Below the pieces are notes generated by a model. It did no database searches. It was given only the letters and a program-made list of their open reading frames with translations, and was not told where the DNA came from. The position numbers and the translations under genes are program-made. 64,000 nucleotides of DNA from Hymenobacter cyanobacteriorum. Lineage in GTDB: Bacteria; Bacteroidota; Bacteroidia; Cytophagales; Hymenobacteraceae. This document shows positions 7,157 through 16,338 of the stretch, piece after piece. The stretch spans positions 1 through 64,000 of the forward strand of contig NZ_JALBGC010000003.1 of NCBI RefSeq assembly GCF_022631375.1, in the 5' to 3' direction. Every line of letters starts with the position of its first letter. Within the stretch, counting starts at the first letter, position 1.

Positions 7157-8851
7157 TTACTTCGTCCCTGCCGACTTGCGTGCGCTGGCGGCCTGGCCCG
7201 TGGGCTTAAGCAGGGCGGCGTAGCGGTTTGGGTCGTTCAGGACGGCCACGGCGGCGATGATGTTGGGGTCATCGTCGAAGCCGGCTTCGGTGCGGCCCTT
7301 CTCGAAGTAGTAGCGCGACACGATTTCCTGCTCCAATAATTCCTTGATTTCGGGCTTGAAGCGCTGCAGGTCGTTGGCCTTGTTCACGGTTACTTTCTTG
7401 CGGATGGCTTCGAGTTCCAGCTTCACGTCGTCGTAGTGCTTTTCCTCTTTTACCTTCTTGCTGAGGTCGGTGAGGGCCTTTTCGGCGTCGGTACTGTAGC
7501 TAATATTCTTGCCTTGCAGGTAGGCTACGAACTTCTGGTAGTCCGCGTCCGAGAGCTTGAACTGGCGGGCGGGCACGATGGTGGGGTGCTCGGCGCGGTA
7601 GCGGGTGGCGTAATCGAATAGGTAGCTTTTCTGGAGCAGAATGCGGGTGATATCCGCAATTTCGCGGTCGTTCACCTCCACATCGGGGGCCACGCCGCCG
7701 CCGTCGTACACGATGCGGCCGGCGGTGGTTTTGAAGGCCGTGCGCAGCGAATCGGGGAATTTGCCCAGCGTGCCGTCTTCGCTGCGGTGCGCGTAGTCAA
7801 TTTCCTGGATGCAGCGGCCGCTTGGGATGTAGTATTTGGCGGTCGTCACCTTCAGCTGCGAGTTGTAGCTGAGGGGGCGGGTGGCCTGCACGAGGCCTTT
7901 GCCGAAGGTACGCTCGCCCACTACCACGGCGCGGTCGTAGTCCTGCAACACGCCCGACACGATTTCCGAGGCCGAGGCCGAGCGGCTGCTCGTGATGATG
8001 GCCACCGGAATCTGAGTATCGAGCGGCACGTCGAGGGCCTTGTAGGTTTTGTTCCACTCCGTCACCTTGCCCTTGGTGCTCACCACATCAAGGCCCTTGT
8101 CGATGAACAGGTTGGAGATATTCACGGCCTCGTTCAGCAGGCCGCCGGGGTTGTCGCGGATATCGAACACGATTTTCTTCGCGCCCTGCTCCTTGAGCTT
8201 GGTCACGGCGGCGCGCACTTCCTTGCCCGCATCCACCGTGAAACCTCCAAGCTGGAAGTAGCCTACGTCGCCGGAAATCATGCCGGTGTAGGGCACGTTA
8301 TCCACCTGAATTTTATCGCGGGTGATGTCGATTTCGATGGGCTTGTCCTGGCCGTAGCGCGTCACCATCAGCTTCACCATTGAGTTGGCCTGGCCCTTGA
8401 GGAGCTTGCTGATGTCGGCGTTCGACTTTTTATCGACCACCACGCCGTTGATATCGAGGATTTCATCGCCGGGGAGCAGGCCGGCTTTTTGGGCCGGGTA
8501 GCCTTCGTAGGCGCTTTGCACCACGGTTTTGCCGTTGCGCTTCACCACCGAAGCCCCGATGCCGCCGTACTGCCCGGTGGTCATGGTGCGGAAGTCCTCG
8601 ATATCGTCCTCCGGAATGTAGTTAGTGTATGGGTCGAGCGAGCGCAGCATGGCGTCGATGCCCGTTTTCACCAGCTTGGCGGGCGTTATCTCGTCGACGT
8701 AATAGGTGTTGACTTCCTTGAAGAGCGTGGCGAAAATGTCCAGATTCTTGGCAATCTCGAAGTACCGCTCGTTGTCGGAAGCGGCGCGGAACGATACCAA
8801 ACCCAGCGTGCTCAGGGCCAGCGTGGCGAGTAGCTTTTTGCGGATAGTCAT
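7157..8851 (-). CDS. S41 family carboxy-terminal processing peptidase
   Basis: 564 aa. An N-terminal hydrophobic segment (residues 5-24) directs export. A PDZ domain (about 95-175, with GIGASVVK and the DEILDINGV substrate groove) precedes the S41 catalytic core. The Ser/Lys dyad is Ser293 (in SASASE) and Lys318 (GERTFGKGLVQ), 25 residues apart as in E. coli Prc. Such enzymes trim or degrade periplasmic proteins from non-polar C-termini. It follows rnpA by 30 bp in the order rpmH-rnpA-protease. Confidence 0.95.
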   Translation of the reverse strand: MTIRKKLLATLALSTLGLVSFRAASDNERYFEIAKNLDIFATLFKEVNTYYVDEITPAKLVKTGIDAMLRSLDPYTNYIPEDDIEDFRTMTTGQYGGIGASVVKRNGKTVVQSAYEGYPAQKAGLLPGDEILDINGVVVDKKSNADISKLLKGQANSMVKLMVTRYGQDKPIEIDITRDKIQVDNVPYTGMISGDVGYFQLGGFTVDAGKEVRAAVTKLKEQGAKKIVFDIRDNPGGLLNEAVNISNLFIDKGLDVVSTKGKVTEWNKTYKALDVPLDTQIPVAIITSSRSASASEIVSGVLQDYDRAVVVGERTFGKGLVQATRPLSYNSQLKVTTAKYYIPSGRCIQEIDYAHRSEDGTLGKFPDSLRTAFKTTAGRIVYDGGGVAPDVEVNDREIADITRILLQKSYLFDYATRYRAEHPTIVPARQFKLSDADYQKFVAYLQGKNISYSTDAEKALTDLSKKVKEEKHYDDVKLELEAIRKKVTVNKANDLQRFKPEIKELLEQEIVSRYYFEKGRTEAGFDDDPNIIAAVAVLNDPNRYAALLKPTGQAASARKSAGTK

Positions 8852-8881
8852 ACGGAATACGGGTAGCGAGTCGACACGAAT

Positions 8882-9334
8882 CTACGGGAGCGGCGGCGAA
8901 GCAGGGGCTGCTTCAATAGTCGTGCCCAGCAAACGATGGAAAGCGGAAATTAATTTTCTTTCCACCAAAGCCAGGGGACTTTTTTCCTTCCCCGTGAAGA
9001 TAATACCCAGCAGAGCGATTTCGTGCCCGTTGGGTTGCTCCGTGAGCCGATATTTATTGAGGCGGTAGGCCTCGCGGATGAGCCGCTTGAGCCGGTTGCG
9101 GTCGACGGCCCGCTTAAAGGTGCGCTTGCTCACGCTAATGAGCACCTGCGGCGGGGCCGTGGTAGGTGCCGCCGTTTTTATCCAAACGATGCGCAACGGG
9201 TAAACGCCAAAAGAGGAACTCTGCTTGCTGAACAGCTCTTCGATGAGCTTCTTGCGGCACAGGTGTTCCTCTTTCGGAAAAGTATATTTTCTCTTAGCTG
9301 TTAGCTCTTGGCTATTAGCTGTTAGCTCGTTCAT
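8882..9334 (-). CDS. rnpA: Ribonuclease P protein component
   Basis: 150 aa from ATG 9334 (a GTG three codons earlier is possible). It binds the RNase P RNA for tRNA 5' maturation. The conserved RNR region is present (AVDRNRLKRLIREAYR), preceded by VSKRTFKR. The usual RnpA start, around YTFPKEEHLCRKK, begins only at about residue 16. The 13 residues before it (ELTANSQELTAK and flanks) are encoded by a repeat of GCTAACAGCTAA-type units at 9291-9330. This extension is unlikely to be part of the fold. Downstream of rpmH, as in most bacteria. Confidence 0.93.
   Translation of the reverse strand: MNELTANSQELTAKRKYTFPKEEHLCRKKLIEELFSKQSSSFGVYPLRIVWIKTAAPTTAPPQVLISVSKRTFKRAVDRNRLKRLIREAYRLNKYRLTEQPNGHEIALLGIIFTGKEKSPLALVERKLISAFHRLLGTTIEAAPASPPLP
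9291..9332. repeat. TTAGCTGTTAGC-type repeat arm at the rnpA start
   Basis: Three near-copies of TTAGCTGTTAG/GGCTATTAG units lie in a row. A second, inverted cluster lies at 9452-9485 (GCTAACGGCTA units), so the two flank the rnpA-rpmH spacer as an inverted pair. This arm is translated as the N-terminal extension of RnpA. Confidence 0.75.
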
Positions 9335-9399
9335 GTTACTCACTGTTTAGCCGCTGCTTTAGCAGCAAACACCGCTCTAAAATGGCCAAAAATAGCGAA

Positions 9400-9443
9400 G
9401 CCGCATTGCAGCGACAGAAATAAACCTGTCTCAGCAATGCGGC
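9400..9443 (-). terminator. Hairpin downstream of rpmH
   Basis: GCCGCATTGC (9400-9409) pairs with GCAATGCGGC (9434-9443), with an inner GACAG/CTGTC stem. There is no clear T-run. It may attenuate or process the rpmH-rnpA transcript. Confidence 0.55.
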
Positions 9444-9451
9444 AATCTGCT

Positions 9452-9485
9452 AGCTAACGGCTAGAAGCTTTCAGCTAACGGCTAA
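9452..9485. repeat. GCTAACGGCTAA-type repeat arm next to the rpmH stop
   Basis: Two AGCTAACGGCTA units in inverted orientation relative to 9291-9332, ending seven bases before the rpmH stop codon (9492-9494). Confidence 0.7.
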
Positions 9486-9491
9486 TGAATT

Positions 9492-9650
9492 CTAGCGCTT
9501 GTGCTTGCCTTCGTCGGATACGGTGAGGCGCTTGCGGCCTTTGGCACGACGACGGGCCAGCACGTTGCGGCCGTTAGCGGATTCCATGCGGAGACGGAAG
9601 CCGTGCTTGTTTACACGCTTGCGCTTCGAGGGCTGATAGGTACGTTTCAT
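9492..9650 (-). CDS. rpmH: 50S ribosomal protein L34
   Basis: 52 aa, the normal length. It begins [18 protein letters not shown] and contains [22 protein letters not shown], the highly conserved L34 pattern. Start is ATG 9650; the longer open frame upstream is non-coding leader. A strong promoter lies at 9691-9721. It leads the rpmH-rnpA-protease cluster. Confidence 0.98.
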   Translation of the reverse strand: MKRTYQPSKRKRVNKHGFRLRMESANGRNVLARRRAKGRKRLTVSDEGKHKR

Positions 9651-9690
9651 ATCAATGAATCTTAAAAAGACGAGTTTCGAGTTGGGCCGG

Positions 9691-9721
9691 CAAAGGTACG
9701 GGCTTTGTCTGGAAAAGGCAA
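9691..9721 (-). promoter_or_regulatory. rpmH promoter
   Basis: TACCTTTG (9691-9698) with TTG 20 bp upstream (9719-9721), minus strand. It gives a leader of about 40 nt before rpmH. Confidence 0.8.
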
Positions 9722-9791
9722 GGGCCTCAGCCACTTTTACGATGGCGGGCACGTAGGCAGTAGTTTTAAGGGCATTTATACCGCTTTGGCA

Positions 9792-11525
9792 ATGATTCAC
9801 TACCGCGTTTCCTACGAGAATCCCCTCACGTTTTACCTGCAAATTGAGCTCACGCTGGACGTAGCCACCGATGCCCAAGCGCCGCTTGAACTGCAGCTAC
9901 CCGCGTGGCGGCCGGGGCGCTACGAGCTGCAAAACTTCGCGCAGAAGATTCAGAAGGTTGATGTTTCTGACGCGACCACCGACCAGCCTCTCCCCTACCG
10001 CAAGCTTACCAAAGACCGGTGGGAGGTGCCCAATGCGGCCGGCCGCACCGTCCGGGTGCGCTACAACTTCTACGCCCACCAGATGGACGCCGGCGGCTCC
10101 TGGCTAGATGAGACGCAGCTGTACCTGAACCCCGTGCAGGCGCTGATGTACGCCGAGGGCCGGCAGTTGGAGGAATGCGAGTTAACGCTGGCGCTGCCTG
10201 ATGGCTGGCAGGTGGCTTGCGGCTTGAAGCAAACCACTCCGAATGTGCTTTCCGCTAAGGATTTCGACCAGCTGGCCGACTCGCCGCTGATTGCCAGCCC
10301 CACGCTCACGCACCAGCAGTACGAGGCGGGCGGGCTGCCCTTCCACGTCTGGGTGCAGGGCGAGGCGCTGGTAAACTGGCCGAAGCTGCTGGCCGACTTC
10401 AAGGCGTTTTCGGAGGAACAGTTGACAATGTTCGGTGGCTTTCCGGTGGCGGATTACCACTTTTTGAACCAGTTTCTGCCCTACAAGCACTACCACGGCG
10501 TGGAGCACAACAACTCCACGGTCATCACGCTGGGGCCGGCCGAGCTGATTATGAGCGAGGGCCTGTACAAGGAATTGCTGGGCGTGAGCTGCCACGAACT
10601 ATTCCACACCTGGAATATCAAGAGCATTCGGCCCGCCGAGATGCAGCCCTACGACTACAGCCGCGAGAATTACTTCCGCACCTGCTTCATCGCCGAGGGC
10701 ATCACGACTTACTACGGTGAGTATCTGCTGGCCCGCAGCCACGTGCGCACGCCGGAGCAGTATTTTGAAGAGCTGAACATCGTACTGCGCAAGCACTACG
10801 ACGATGCCGGCGGCGAAAACCTCTCCCTGGCCGACGCCAGCATGGACCTTTGGCTCGATGGCTACAAGCCCGGCGTGCCCGACCGCAAGGTGTCGGTATA
10901 CCACAAGGGTGCGCTGGTGGCTATGCTGCTGGACCTCACTATTCGGCAGCTCTCCGGCCACGCTCGCAGCCTCGATGACGTGATGCGGCGGCTGTACGAG
11001 GAGTTCGGCAAAACCGGCATCGGCTACACCGAGGCCGACTACGTGCGCCTCGTGAACGAAGTAGCCGGGCGCGATATGCACGCCTATTTCGACAAGTTCA
11101 TCTACGGCACCGCGCCGCTGCAGGAGCCGCTCGACCGCGTGCTGCACACGGTGGGCTGCCAGCTGCTGGTGGGCGAAAACGCCTCCGCGTCGGAAGGCCA
11201 CTTTGGTTTCCGCACGGTGGTGAAGAACGAGCGCACGGAGGTAACCGCCATCTGGCCCAACTCGCCCGCCGCCGCGGCCCTGACCGTGGACGATGAAATA
11301 GTAGCCGTGAACGGCCGCCGCGTCGACATGAACCTGCAAAGCTTGCTCAGCAGTGGCGAAGCGACTTATGAGGTGAGTGTATTCCGCCAAAATCGGCTGC
11401 TGACGGTGGCACTGGCTGCCACGCCGGGCATCAGCTTTGGACAGCGCTATGCGATTGACAAGCTGGACACGGCCGATGCGGCGCAGCAGCGCGGGTATCA
11501 GCAGTGGCTGGGCTGGGAGTTTTAG
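9792..11525 (+). CDS. M61 family metallopeptidase (glycyl aminopeptidase-like) with PDZ domain
   Basis: 577 aa from ATG 9792; the family-like sequence begins here ([20 protein letters not shown]). An N-terminal beta domain precedes the zinc site HELFH (268-272, in [18 protein letters not shown]). A PDZ domain lies at the C-terminus (about 470-545, with [13 protein letters not shown]). No signal peptide is seen, so it is probably cytoplasmic. M61 enzymes cleave N-terminal glycine or alanine peptides. It is divergent from rpmH and ends at a strong bidirectional terminator. Confidence 0.93.
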   Translation: MIHYRVSYENPLTFYLQIELTLDVATDAQAPLELQLPAWRPGRYELQNFAQKIQKVDVSDATTDQPLPYRKLTKDRWEVPNAAGRTVRVRYNFYAHQMDAGGSWLDETQLYLNPVQALMYAEGRQLEECELTLALPDGWQVACGLKQTTPNVLSAKDFDQLADSPLIASPTLTHQQYEAGGLPFHVWVQGEALVNWPKLLADFKAFSEEQLTMFGGFPVADYHFLNQFLPYKHYHGVEHNNSTVITLGPAELIMSEGLYKELLGVSCHELFHTWNIKSIRPAEMQPYDYSRENYFRTCFIAEGITTYYGEYLLARSHVRTPEQYFEELNIVLRKHYDDAGGENLSLADASMDLWLDGYKPGVPDRKVSVYHKGALVAMLLDLTIRQLSGHARSLDDVMRRLYEEFGKTGIGYTEADYVRLVNEVAGRDMHAYFDKFIYGTAPLQEPLDRVLHTVGCQLLVGENASASEGHFGFRTVVKNERTEVTAIWPNSPAAAALTVDDEIVAVNGRRVDMNLQSLLSSGEATYEVSVFRQNRLLTVALAATPGISFGQRYAIDKLDTADAAQQRGYQQWLGWEF

Positions 11526-11542
11526 CGTGAGCTCGCGTACAC

Positions 11543-11582
11543 AACAAAGGCCCCGCCGGATTCGTCCGGCGGGGCCTTTGTT
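11543..11582. terminator. Bidirectional terminator between convergent genes
   Basis: AACAAAGGCCCCGCCGG and CCGGCGGGGCCTTTGTT form a 17-bp perfect stem around ATTCGT. The A- and T-rich ends serve both the M61 gene and the small gene on the opposite strand. Confidence 0.9.
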
Positions 11583-11600
11583 GTTGCTTTGGGCGGCGGC

Positions 11601-11849
11601 TTAGTGTTTCGCGTCGCCGCCTTTGCCTACTTTGCCTGTGTTCACCGACATCGGGCGGTTGCCCTGCGGGTTGTTGCGGATGTTATCAACGCCGTGGCCA
11701 GCGCTGTTGCCGTCGGTGGTGTTGCCGTGAGCGGAAACGTCCATCGTGTTCGGGCTTTGTACCTGAGTGCTTTTGCGTTTCGAGTTAGCGACCGGGTTCA
11801 CGGACGTTTTCTCGTTTTGCAAGTCGGTGTCTTTCTTGGCGAGTCCCAT
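11601..11849 (-). CDS. Small uncharacterised hydrophilic protein
   Basis: 82 aa from ATG 11849 (an ATG at 11900 would add 17 residues). Rich in Asn, Gly, Ser and Thr, with no signal, membrane segment or recognisable domain (NTMDVSAHGNTTDGNSAGHG). Likely disordered. Support comes from the well-placed terminator just past its stop and an uninterrupted frame. No function is proposed. Confidence 0.5.
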   Translation of the reverse strand: MGLAKKDTDLQNEKTSVNPVANSKRKSTQVQSPNTMDVSAHGNTTDGNSAGHGVDNIRNNPQGNRPMSVNTGKVGKGGDAKH

Positions 11850-11918
11850 GGCGGTGTGGTGTTGAGTGGAATATGAGTAAGTGTACCCATCTGCCGCCAA
11901 AAGGTTGCCATCGGAAAC

Positions 11919-12860
11919 CTACGCCGGCACGTTGGCAATGGCCGAAGCCGGCACCACTTTCACCAACTCGGCAAACTGGGCTTCGCGGGCTTCTACTTCC
12001 TCGGGCTTGAGGTTGAGCAGGCGCTCGGTGCCGAATTTCTCGACGCAGAACGAGGCCATGGCCGAGCCGTGAATCACGGCGCGCTTCATGTTCTCGAAGC
12101 TGATGTCGTCGGTGGCGGCCAGGTGGCCGATGAACCCACCCGCGAACGTGTCGCCGGCGCCGGTCGGGTCGAACACTTCTTCCAGCGGCAGGGCCGGGGC
12201 GTAGAACACCTTGTTTTTGTGGAAGAGCAGCGCGCCGTGCTCGCCTTTCTTGATGATGAGGAATTTCGGCCCCATCGCCATGATTTTCTTAGCAGCCTTC
12301 ACCAGCGAGTATTCGCCGGAAAGCTGGCGGGCTTCCTCGTCGTTGATGCTCAGCACGTCGACCATTTCGATGGTGGCGATGAGCTCTTCGAGGGCAATGT
12401 CCATCCAGAAGTTCATGGTGTCCATCACAATCAGCTTGGGACGGTTCACGAGGCGCTGAATGACGAGACGCTGCACCTGCGGAGCCAGGTTGCCCAGCAT
12501 GAGGTATTTGCAGTCCTGGTAATTATCCGGAATGATGGGGTCGAAATCGGCCAGCACATTGAGCTCGGTCACGAGGGTTTCGCGCGAGTTCAGGTCTTTC
12601 GAATACTTGCCCGACCAGAAGAACGACTTCTCGCCCTGCTTCACTTGCAGGCCTTCCACGTCCACGCCGTGCTCTTCGAGCAGCATGATGTCGGACTGCG
12701 GGAAATCTTCGCCCACCACGGCCACCAGTTTCACCGGTTTCAGCGAATAGGACGCCGAGAGGCTGATAAACGTGGCGGCACCGCCGATGATTTTATCGGT
12801 TTTGCCGAAGGGGGTTTCGATGGCGTCGAATGCGACGCTGCCGATGACGAGCAGGCTCAT
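11919..12860 (-). CDS. PfkB family carbohydrate kinase
   Basis: 313 aa, cytoplasmic. The ribokinase-fold signature DPTGAGDTFAGGF is at 231-243, with Asp237 as the catalytic base. The N-terminal IIGGAATFISL (25-35) is the sugar-side glycine motif. It phosphorylates a sugar or nucleoside with ATP; the substrate (ribose, fructose, adenosine or other) cannot be decided. It lies downstream of tRNA-His on the same strand but behind the tRNA terminator. Confidence 0.9.
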   Translation of the reverse strand: MSLLVIGSVAFDAIETPFGKTDKIIGGAATFISLSASYSLKPVKLVAVVGEDFPQSDIMLLEEHGVDVEGLQVKQGEKSFFWSGKYSKDLNSRETLVTELNVLADFDPIIPDNYQDCKYLMLGNLAPQVQRLVIQRLVNRPKLIVMDTMNFWMDIALEELIATIEMVDVLSINDEEARQLSGEYSLVKAAKKIMAMGPKFLIIKKGEHGALLFHKNKVFYAPALPLEEVFDPTGAGDTFAGGFIGHLAATDDISFENMKRAVIHGSAMASFCVEKFGTERLLNLKPEEVEAREAQFAELVKVVPASAIANVPA

Positions 12861-12930
12861 GCAAGTAAAATGTGGTGAATAAAAACAGTCAAATTAAAGC
12901 CGCATTAAAACGGATTCGTTGCAAGCAACA

Positions 12931-12961
12931 AAAAAGTCCCCGGATAATTCCGGGGACTTTT
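12931..12961 (-). terminator. Terminator of the tRNA-His gene
   Basis: AAAAGTCCCCGG and CCGGGGACTTTT form a 12-bp stem with a six-base loop, ending in T's on the minus strand, about 10 bases past the tRNA. Confidence 0.88.
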
Positions 12962-12970
12962 CTTTCGGTG

Positions 12971-13045
<75 letters not shown>

Positions 13046-13063
13046 GTGTTTGTTTTGGTGGGG

Positions 13064-13094
13064 CAAAGATAGAAAAAGAAGCGGGAAATGGCAA
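13064..13094 (-). promoter_or_regulatory. tRNA-His promoter
   Basis: TATCTTTG (13064-13071) with TTG 20 bp upstream (13092-13094), minus strand. Confidence 0.8.
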
Positions 13095-13130
13095 AAAAAG
13101 TTCTGGCAGGTGGCCGCGTTTCCTTCAAGA

Positions 13131-13230
13131 GCGCCATGTTGAGCGCAGTTGAAGCATCTCGTTCGCATCGTTCAACGGACTGGTTTACTGCTGCACGCGA
13201 GATGCCTCGGCTGCGCTCGGCATGACGAGC
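13131..13230. repeat. Degenerate inverted repeat, GTCATGCTGAGCG family
   Basis: Left arm (from GCGCCATGTTGAGCGCAGTTGAAGC) and right arm (to GCTGCGCTCGGCATGACGAGC) are imperfect reverse complements. Both arms have drifted more than in other copies. It lies between tRNA-His and the helicase, which diverge, so it cannot be a shared terminator here. Confidence 0.8.
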
Positions 13231-13280
13231 TTTTTAATCCAGAGGAAGAAAACGCGCCGCAAAAGCCCGACCTTTGCCGG

Positions 13281-14690
13281 ATGGAACCCAATACCACCCC
13301 ATCGTTCAACGATTTCAAACTCAACAAACAACTTCTATCTGCCGTGGCCGAGGCGGGCTTCACCGAGCCTACGCCGGTGCAGGTGCAGACGATTCCGCTG
13401 CTGCTGGCCGGGCACGACGTGCTGGGCATCGCCCAAACCGGCACCGGCAAAACGGCCGCCTTCGGCCTGCCGCTATTGATGAAAGTGAAATACGCCCAGG
13501 GCAACAACCCGCGGGCGTTGGTGCTGGCCCCAACGCGGGAACTGGCCATGCAGATTGAGAAGCACCTGAAGGCGCTGGCGGTGAACACCGACCTGCGCAT
13601 TTTCGCCATTTACGGCGGCCTGGGGCCGAAAACCCAGATTGAAACCATTGCCGAAGGCCTCGATGTGCTGGTGGCCACGCCCGGCCGGCTGCTGGAGATT
13701 TACCTGAAAGGCGCAGTGCGACTTACCGACCTGAAGACGTTCGTGATGGACGAGGCCGACAAGATGATGGACATGGGCTTCATGCCCCAGATTCGGCGGA
13801 TTCTGGAAATCATCCCGCGCAAGCGGCAGAATGCACTGTTCTCGGCCACGATGCCCGACCGGGTGACGACACTGAGCGAGGAATTCCTGGAGTTTCCGGT
13901 GCGGGTGGAGGTGAGCCCGCCGGCCAAAACGGCCTCCACGGTGTCACAGGTGATGTACGAGGCGCCCAACCTGCTCACCAAAATCAACCTGCTGCACTTC
14001 CTGCTCTACCGCGATGCCGAGATAATGACGCGGGTGCTGCTTTTCTGCCGCACCAAGCAGCATGCCGACCAGGTGGCCCACTTCCTGGAGCGCAAGGCGC
14101 CCGCCGGTGAGGTGCGCGTGATTCACGGCAACAAGGGCCAGAATGCGCGGATGAACAGCATGGATTCGTTCAAGGCCGGGGAGGTGCGCTACATGGTGGC
14201 GACGGACGTGGCCGCCCGCGGCATCGACGTGCCACAGGTGACGCACGTTATCAACTTCGACGTGCCGATTGTGCACGACGACTACGTGCACCGCATCGGC
14301 CGCACGGGCCGGGCCCAGCACATCGGCGCGGCCATCACCTTCGCCAACGAGGCGGAAATGGTGCATATTGGCGAGATTGAGCAGCTCATCAACCAGAAGA
14401 TTGAGCTGCTGCCGTTGCCCGAAGAAGTGGTAGTGGAAGAAACGCCCTTCGAGGAGCAGCAGAAGATGGGGCGCGAGCTCGATGACCGCCGCAAGAAGCT
14501 GGACCCGACTTTCAAGGGCGCTTTCCACGAGAAAAAGGAGTGGATTAAGCCCGGCGTGACGATTGACAAGCGCACCGGCAAACCGTTTCAGGAAGGCCAG
14601 AAGAAGAGCACCAAGGGCTCGAAGGCCTTCGTGGGCAAAAAGGGCGGCTCGAACCCCGGCGTAAAGGCACTGAAGCGGCGCGGAAGATAG
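13281..14690 (+). CDS. DEAD-box ATP-dependent RNA helicase
   Basis: 469 aa from ATG 13281; the Q-motif region (FTEPTPVQVQTIP) follows at about 27-39. Motif I is AQTGTGKT (51-58), motif II DEAD (157-160), motif III SAT (188-190), and motif VI HRIGRTGR lies near 335. The C-terminal 60 residues are Lys/Gly-rich and probably bind RNA. RhlE/DeaD-like roles in ribosome assembly or RNA decay are likely but unproven. GACCTTTG ends four bases before the ATG, suggesting a near-leaderless message. Confidence 0.95.
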   Translation: MEPNTTPSFNDFKLNKQLLSAVAEAGFTEPTPVQVQTIPLLLAGHDVLGIAQTGTGKTAAFGLPLLMKVKYAQGNNPRALVLAPTRELAMQIEKHLKALAVNTDLRIFAIYGGLGPKTQIETIAEGLDVLVATPGRLLEIYLKGAVRLTDLKTFVMDEADKMMDMGFMPQIRRILEIIPRKRQNALFSATMPDRVTTLSEEFLEFPVRVEVSPPAKTASTVSQVMYEAPNLLTKINLLHFLLYRDAEIMTRVLLFCRTKQHADQVAHFLERKAPAGEVRVIHGNKGQNARMNSMDSFKAGEVRYMVATDVAARGIDVPQVTHVINFDVPIVHDDYVHRIGRTGRAQHIGAAITFANEAEMVHIGEIEQLINQKIELLPLPEEVVVEETPFEEQQKMGRELDDRRKKLDPTFKGAFHEKKEWIKPGVTIDKRTGKPFQEGQKKSTKGSKAFVGKKGGSNPGVKALKRRGR

Positions 14691-14767
14691 AAGGGTTGAG
14701 TTTTGAGGGTTGAATGTTGAATTAATCGTTTATCAATTCAACATTCAACCCTCAAAACTCAACCCTT
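14691..14767. repeat. Perfect inverted repeat filling a convergent gene gap
   Basis: Arms 14691-14723 and 14735-14767 are perfect 33-bp reverse complements with an 11-bp loop. The arm is built from GTTGA-type subrepeats. It begins at the base after the helicase stop and ends two bases before the stop of the opposing gene. It probably works as a bidirectional terminator. Confidence 0.93.
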
Positions 14768-14768
14768 C

Positions 14769-15284
14769 CTAATGCCCGTGGTGTATCAAATGCCCGAAGT
14801 GGATGCTGGCGAACGTGAGGGCAGTGCCCCAGAACACGGCGCTCCAGAGCATGTGCAGCAGGATGCGGGTGCGTGGCACGCCTAGCAGCGTGGCAATGAC
14901 GGTGCCGCCGATGGGCGAAAGCAGAATGGGCGTGAGAAAGGCAATGCCGCCCATGCCGAACTTGCGAAACACCTTGATGATGTTGCGTGACTTCTTCGAA
15001 AAGATAGGCTCGCGGCGCAGGCGGCGCTGGTGCTGGCGGTGCTTCATCCAGGCGCGGCCCACGCCGGAGAAGAGGAACACGCTGGTCATCATGCCGCCCA
15101 CGGTGAGCGCCAGCGTGGTCCAGAAATGCAGGCCCATGGAGGCCCCGGCCAATGGCCCGCCCAGAAACTTGACCGTACTCAGCAGGAATACAGAAGCATA
15201 TTTGACGGCGAGGTGGTGCACGATGGACAGGGAAACGAAAGGGAAGGCGACAGCCCGGTAACCAAGGGCCAGTGCTATGGGCAA
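14769..15284 (-). CDS. Small multi-spanning membrane protein (small multidrug export/VTT-like)
   Basis: 171 aa with about four hydrophobic segments. The segment KFGMGGIAFLTPILLSPIGG (about 108-127) resembles the G..P..G re-entrant region of small multidrug export and DedA/VTT-type proteins, but the family call is tentative. The frame opens at a TTG (15284), and the next ATG lies about 50 residues in, so the start is uncertain. It ends against the perfect inverted repeat. Confidence 0.6.
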   Translation of the reverse strand: MPIALALGYRAVAFPFVSLSIVHHLAVKYASVFLLSTVKFLGGPLAGASMGLHFWTTLALTVGGMMTSVFLFSGVGRAWMKHRQHQRRLRREPIFSKKSRNIIKVFRKFGMGGIAFLTPILLSPIGGTVIATLLGVPRTRILLHMLWSAVFWGTALTFASIHFGHLIHHGH

Positions 15285-15398
15285 TGATACCCGATTTCGG
15301 GGGCTTGGGTTCCCGGGGCTGGCCCAGCCGCCGGCCCCGGGCCGCGAATGGAGGCCGCGCGTCGGCGAATGTTTGGGGTGAAATAGTGAGGTGGTAGG

Positions 15399-16106
15399 CT
15401 ATAGCTTGCTGCCGAACGACAGGTCGCCGGCATCGCCGAGGCCGGGAATGATGTAGGCGTGCTCGTTCAATTTTTCATCAATGGCGGCCACCCAGAGCGT
15501 GGCCTCGGGGATTTCGCGGGCCACGTAGGCCAGGCCCTCGGGCGAGGCGATAACGGCCGCGATGTGCACCTGGCGCGGCATGCCGAAGCGCAACATGGCC
15601 CGGTAGGTTTGCACGAGGCTTTTGCCGGTGGCCAGCATGGGGTCGGCCAGGATGAGAACCCGCTCGTCCAGACTCGGGGCCGAGAGGTAGTCGACCTGCA
15701 CCTGCACTTGGGCCGTGCCTTCGATGCGGTAGGCGGCCACGAAGGCGCTGGGCGACTGGTCGAAATAATTCAGAAAACCTTGATGAAATGGTAACCCGGC
15801 GCGTAGCACGGTGGCCAGAATGGGGAAGTCGTGGAGCAGCTTGCCGGTGGTTTCGGCCAGCGGCGTCTGGATGGCTTTGTCGGTGTAGCTGAGGTGGGTG
15901 CTGATGCGGTAGGCGATGATTTCGCCCAGACGCTGCAGGTTGCGGCGAAAGCGCAGGCTGTCCTTCTGCACATCTTTGTCGCGCAGCTCGGCCAGGAAAT
16001 GATTGGCAATGCTGGGCTCGGCGCACACAACGTGAATGTTGGCCCGGGGCTCGGCAGCATCGGGAGTGGCGTTGGCCGGAGCGGAGGAAGGAAGCGGCGT
16101 GGCCAT
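15399..16106 (-). CDS. upp: Uracil phosphoribosyltransferase
   Basis: 235 aa from ATG 16106. It converts uracil plus PRPP to UMP (pyrimidine salvage). The PRPP-binding loop LILADPMLATGKSL (about 153-166) and the uracil-binding C-terminus YIIPGLGDAGD (about 218-228) are diagnostic. About 20 Pro/Ala-rich residues precede the usual start, making it longer than the typical 208 aa; a start slightly downstream is possible but no ATG is near. Divergent from the Wzi-like gene. Confidence 0.93.
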   Translation of the reverse strand: MATPLPSSAPANATPDAAEPRANIHVVCAEPSIANHFLAELRDKDVQKDSLRFRRNLQRLGEIIAYRISTHLSYTDKAIQTPLAETTGKLLHDFPILATVLRAGLPFHQGFLNYFDQSPSAFVAAYRIEGTAQVQVQVDYLSAPSLDERVLILADPMLATGKSLVQTYRAMLRFGMPRQVHIAAVIASPEGLAYVAREIPEATLWVAAIDEKLNEHAYIIPGLGDAGDLSFGSKL

Positions 16107-16264
16107 ATAAACTGACTTTAGGAGAAGCAGGCCCGGCAACAAGCCCGACCAATACCCCGAAGTTGGCACCAAAACCGGGCGCGGGCAAGAAACCGGCCCG
16201 GAAAAGGCCTTTGATTACAGCCGTACTTCCGCGCCCTGTTTCGGCCCGCCAACGGCTTGCTGCG

Positions 16265-16272
16265 TAGGTTTG
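16265..16272 (+). promoter_or_regulatory. Candidate -7 box for the Wzi-like gene
   Basis: TAGGTTTG matches TAnnTTTG, 66 bp before ATG 16339. A T-rich -33 candidate (CTGTTTC) is present but not a clean TTG. Confidence 0.45.
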
Positions 16273-16338
16273 TTAATTGCCCAGCCTGTCTTTTATCGGG
16301 CCGCGCGGCCTGGCCCGGGCGGCAACCTATTCGATTAT

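Noticed and set aside
9705..9791. Upstream extension of the M61 peptidase to the ATG at 9705
   Set aside because: The extra 29 residues overlap the divergent rpmH promoter and lack family similarity; ATG 9792 fits the family start.
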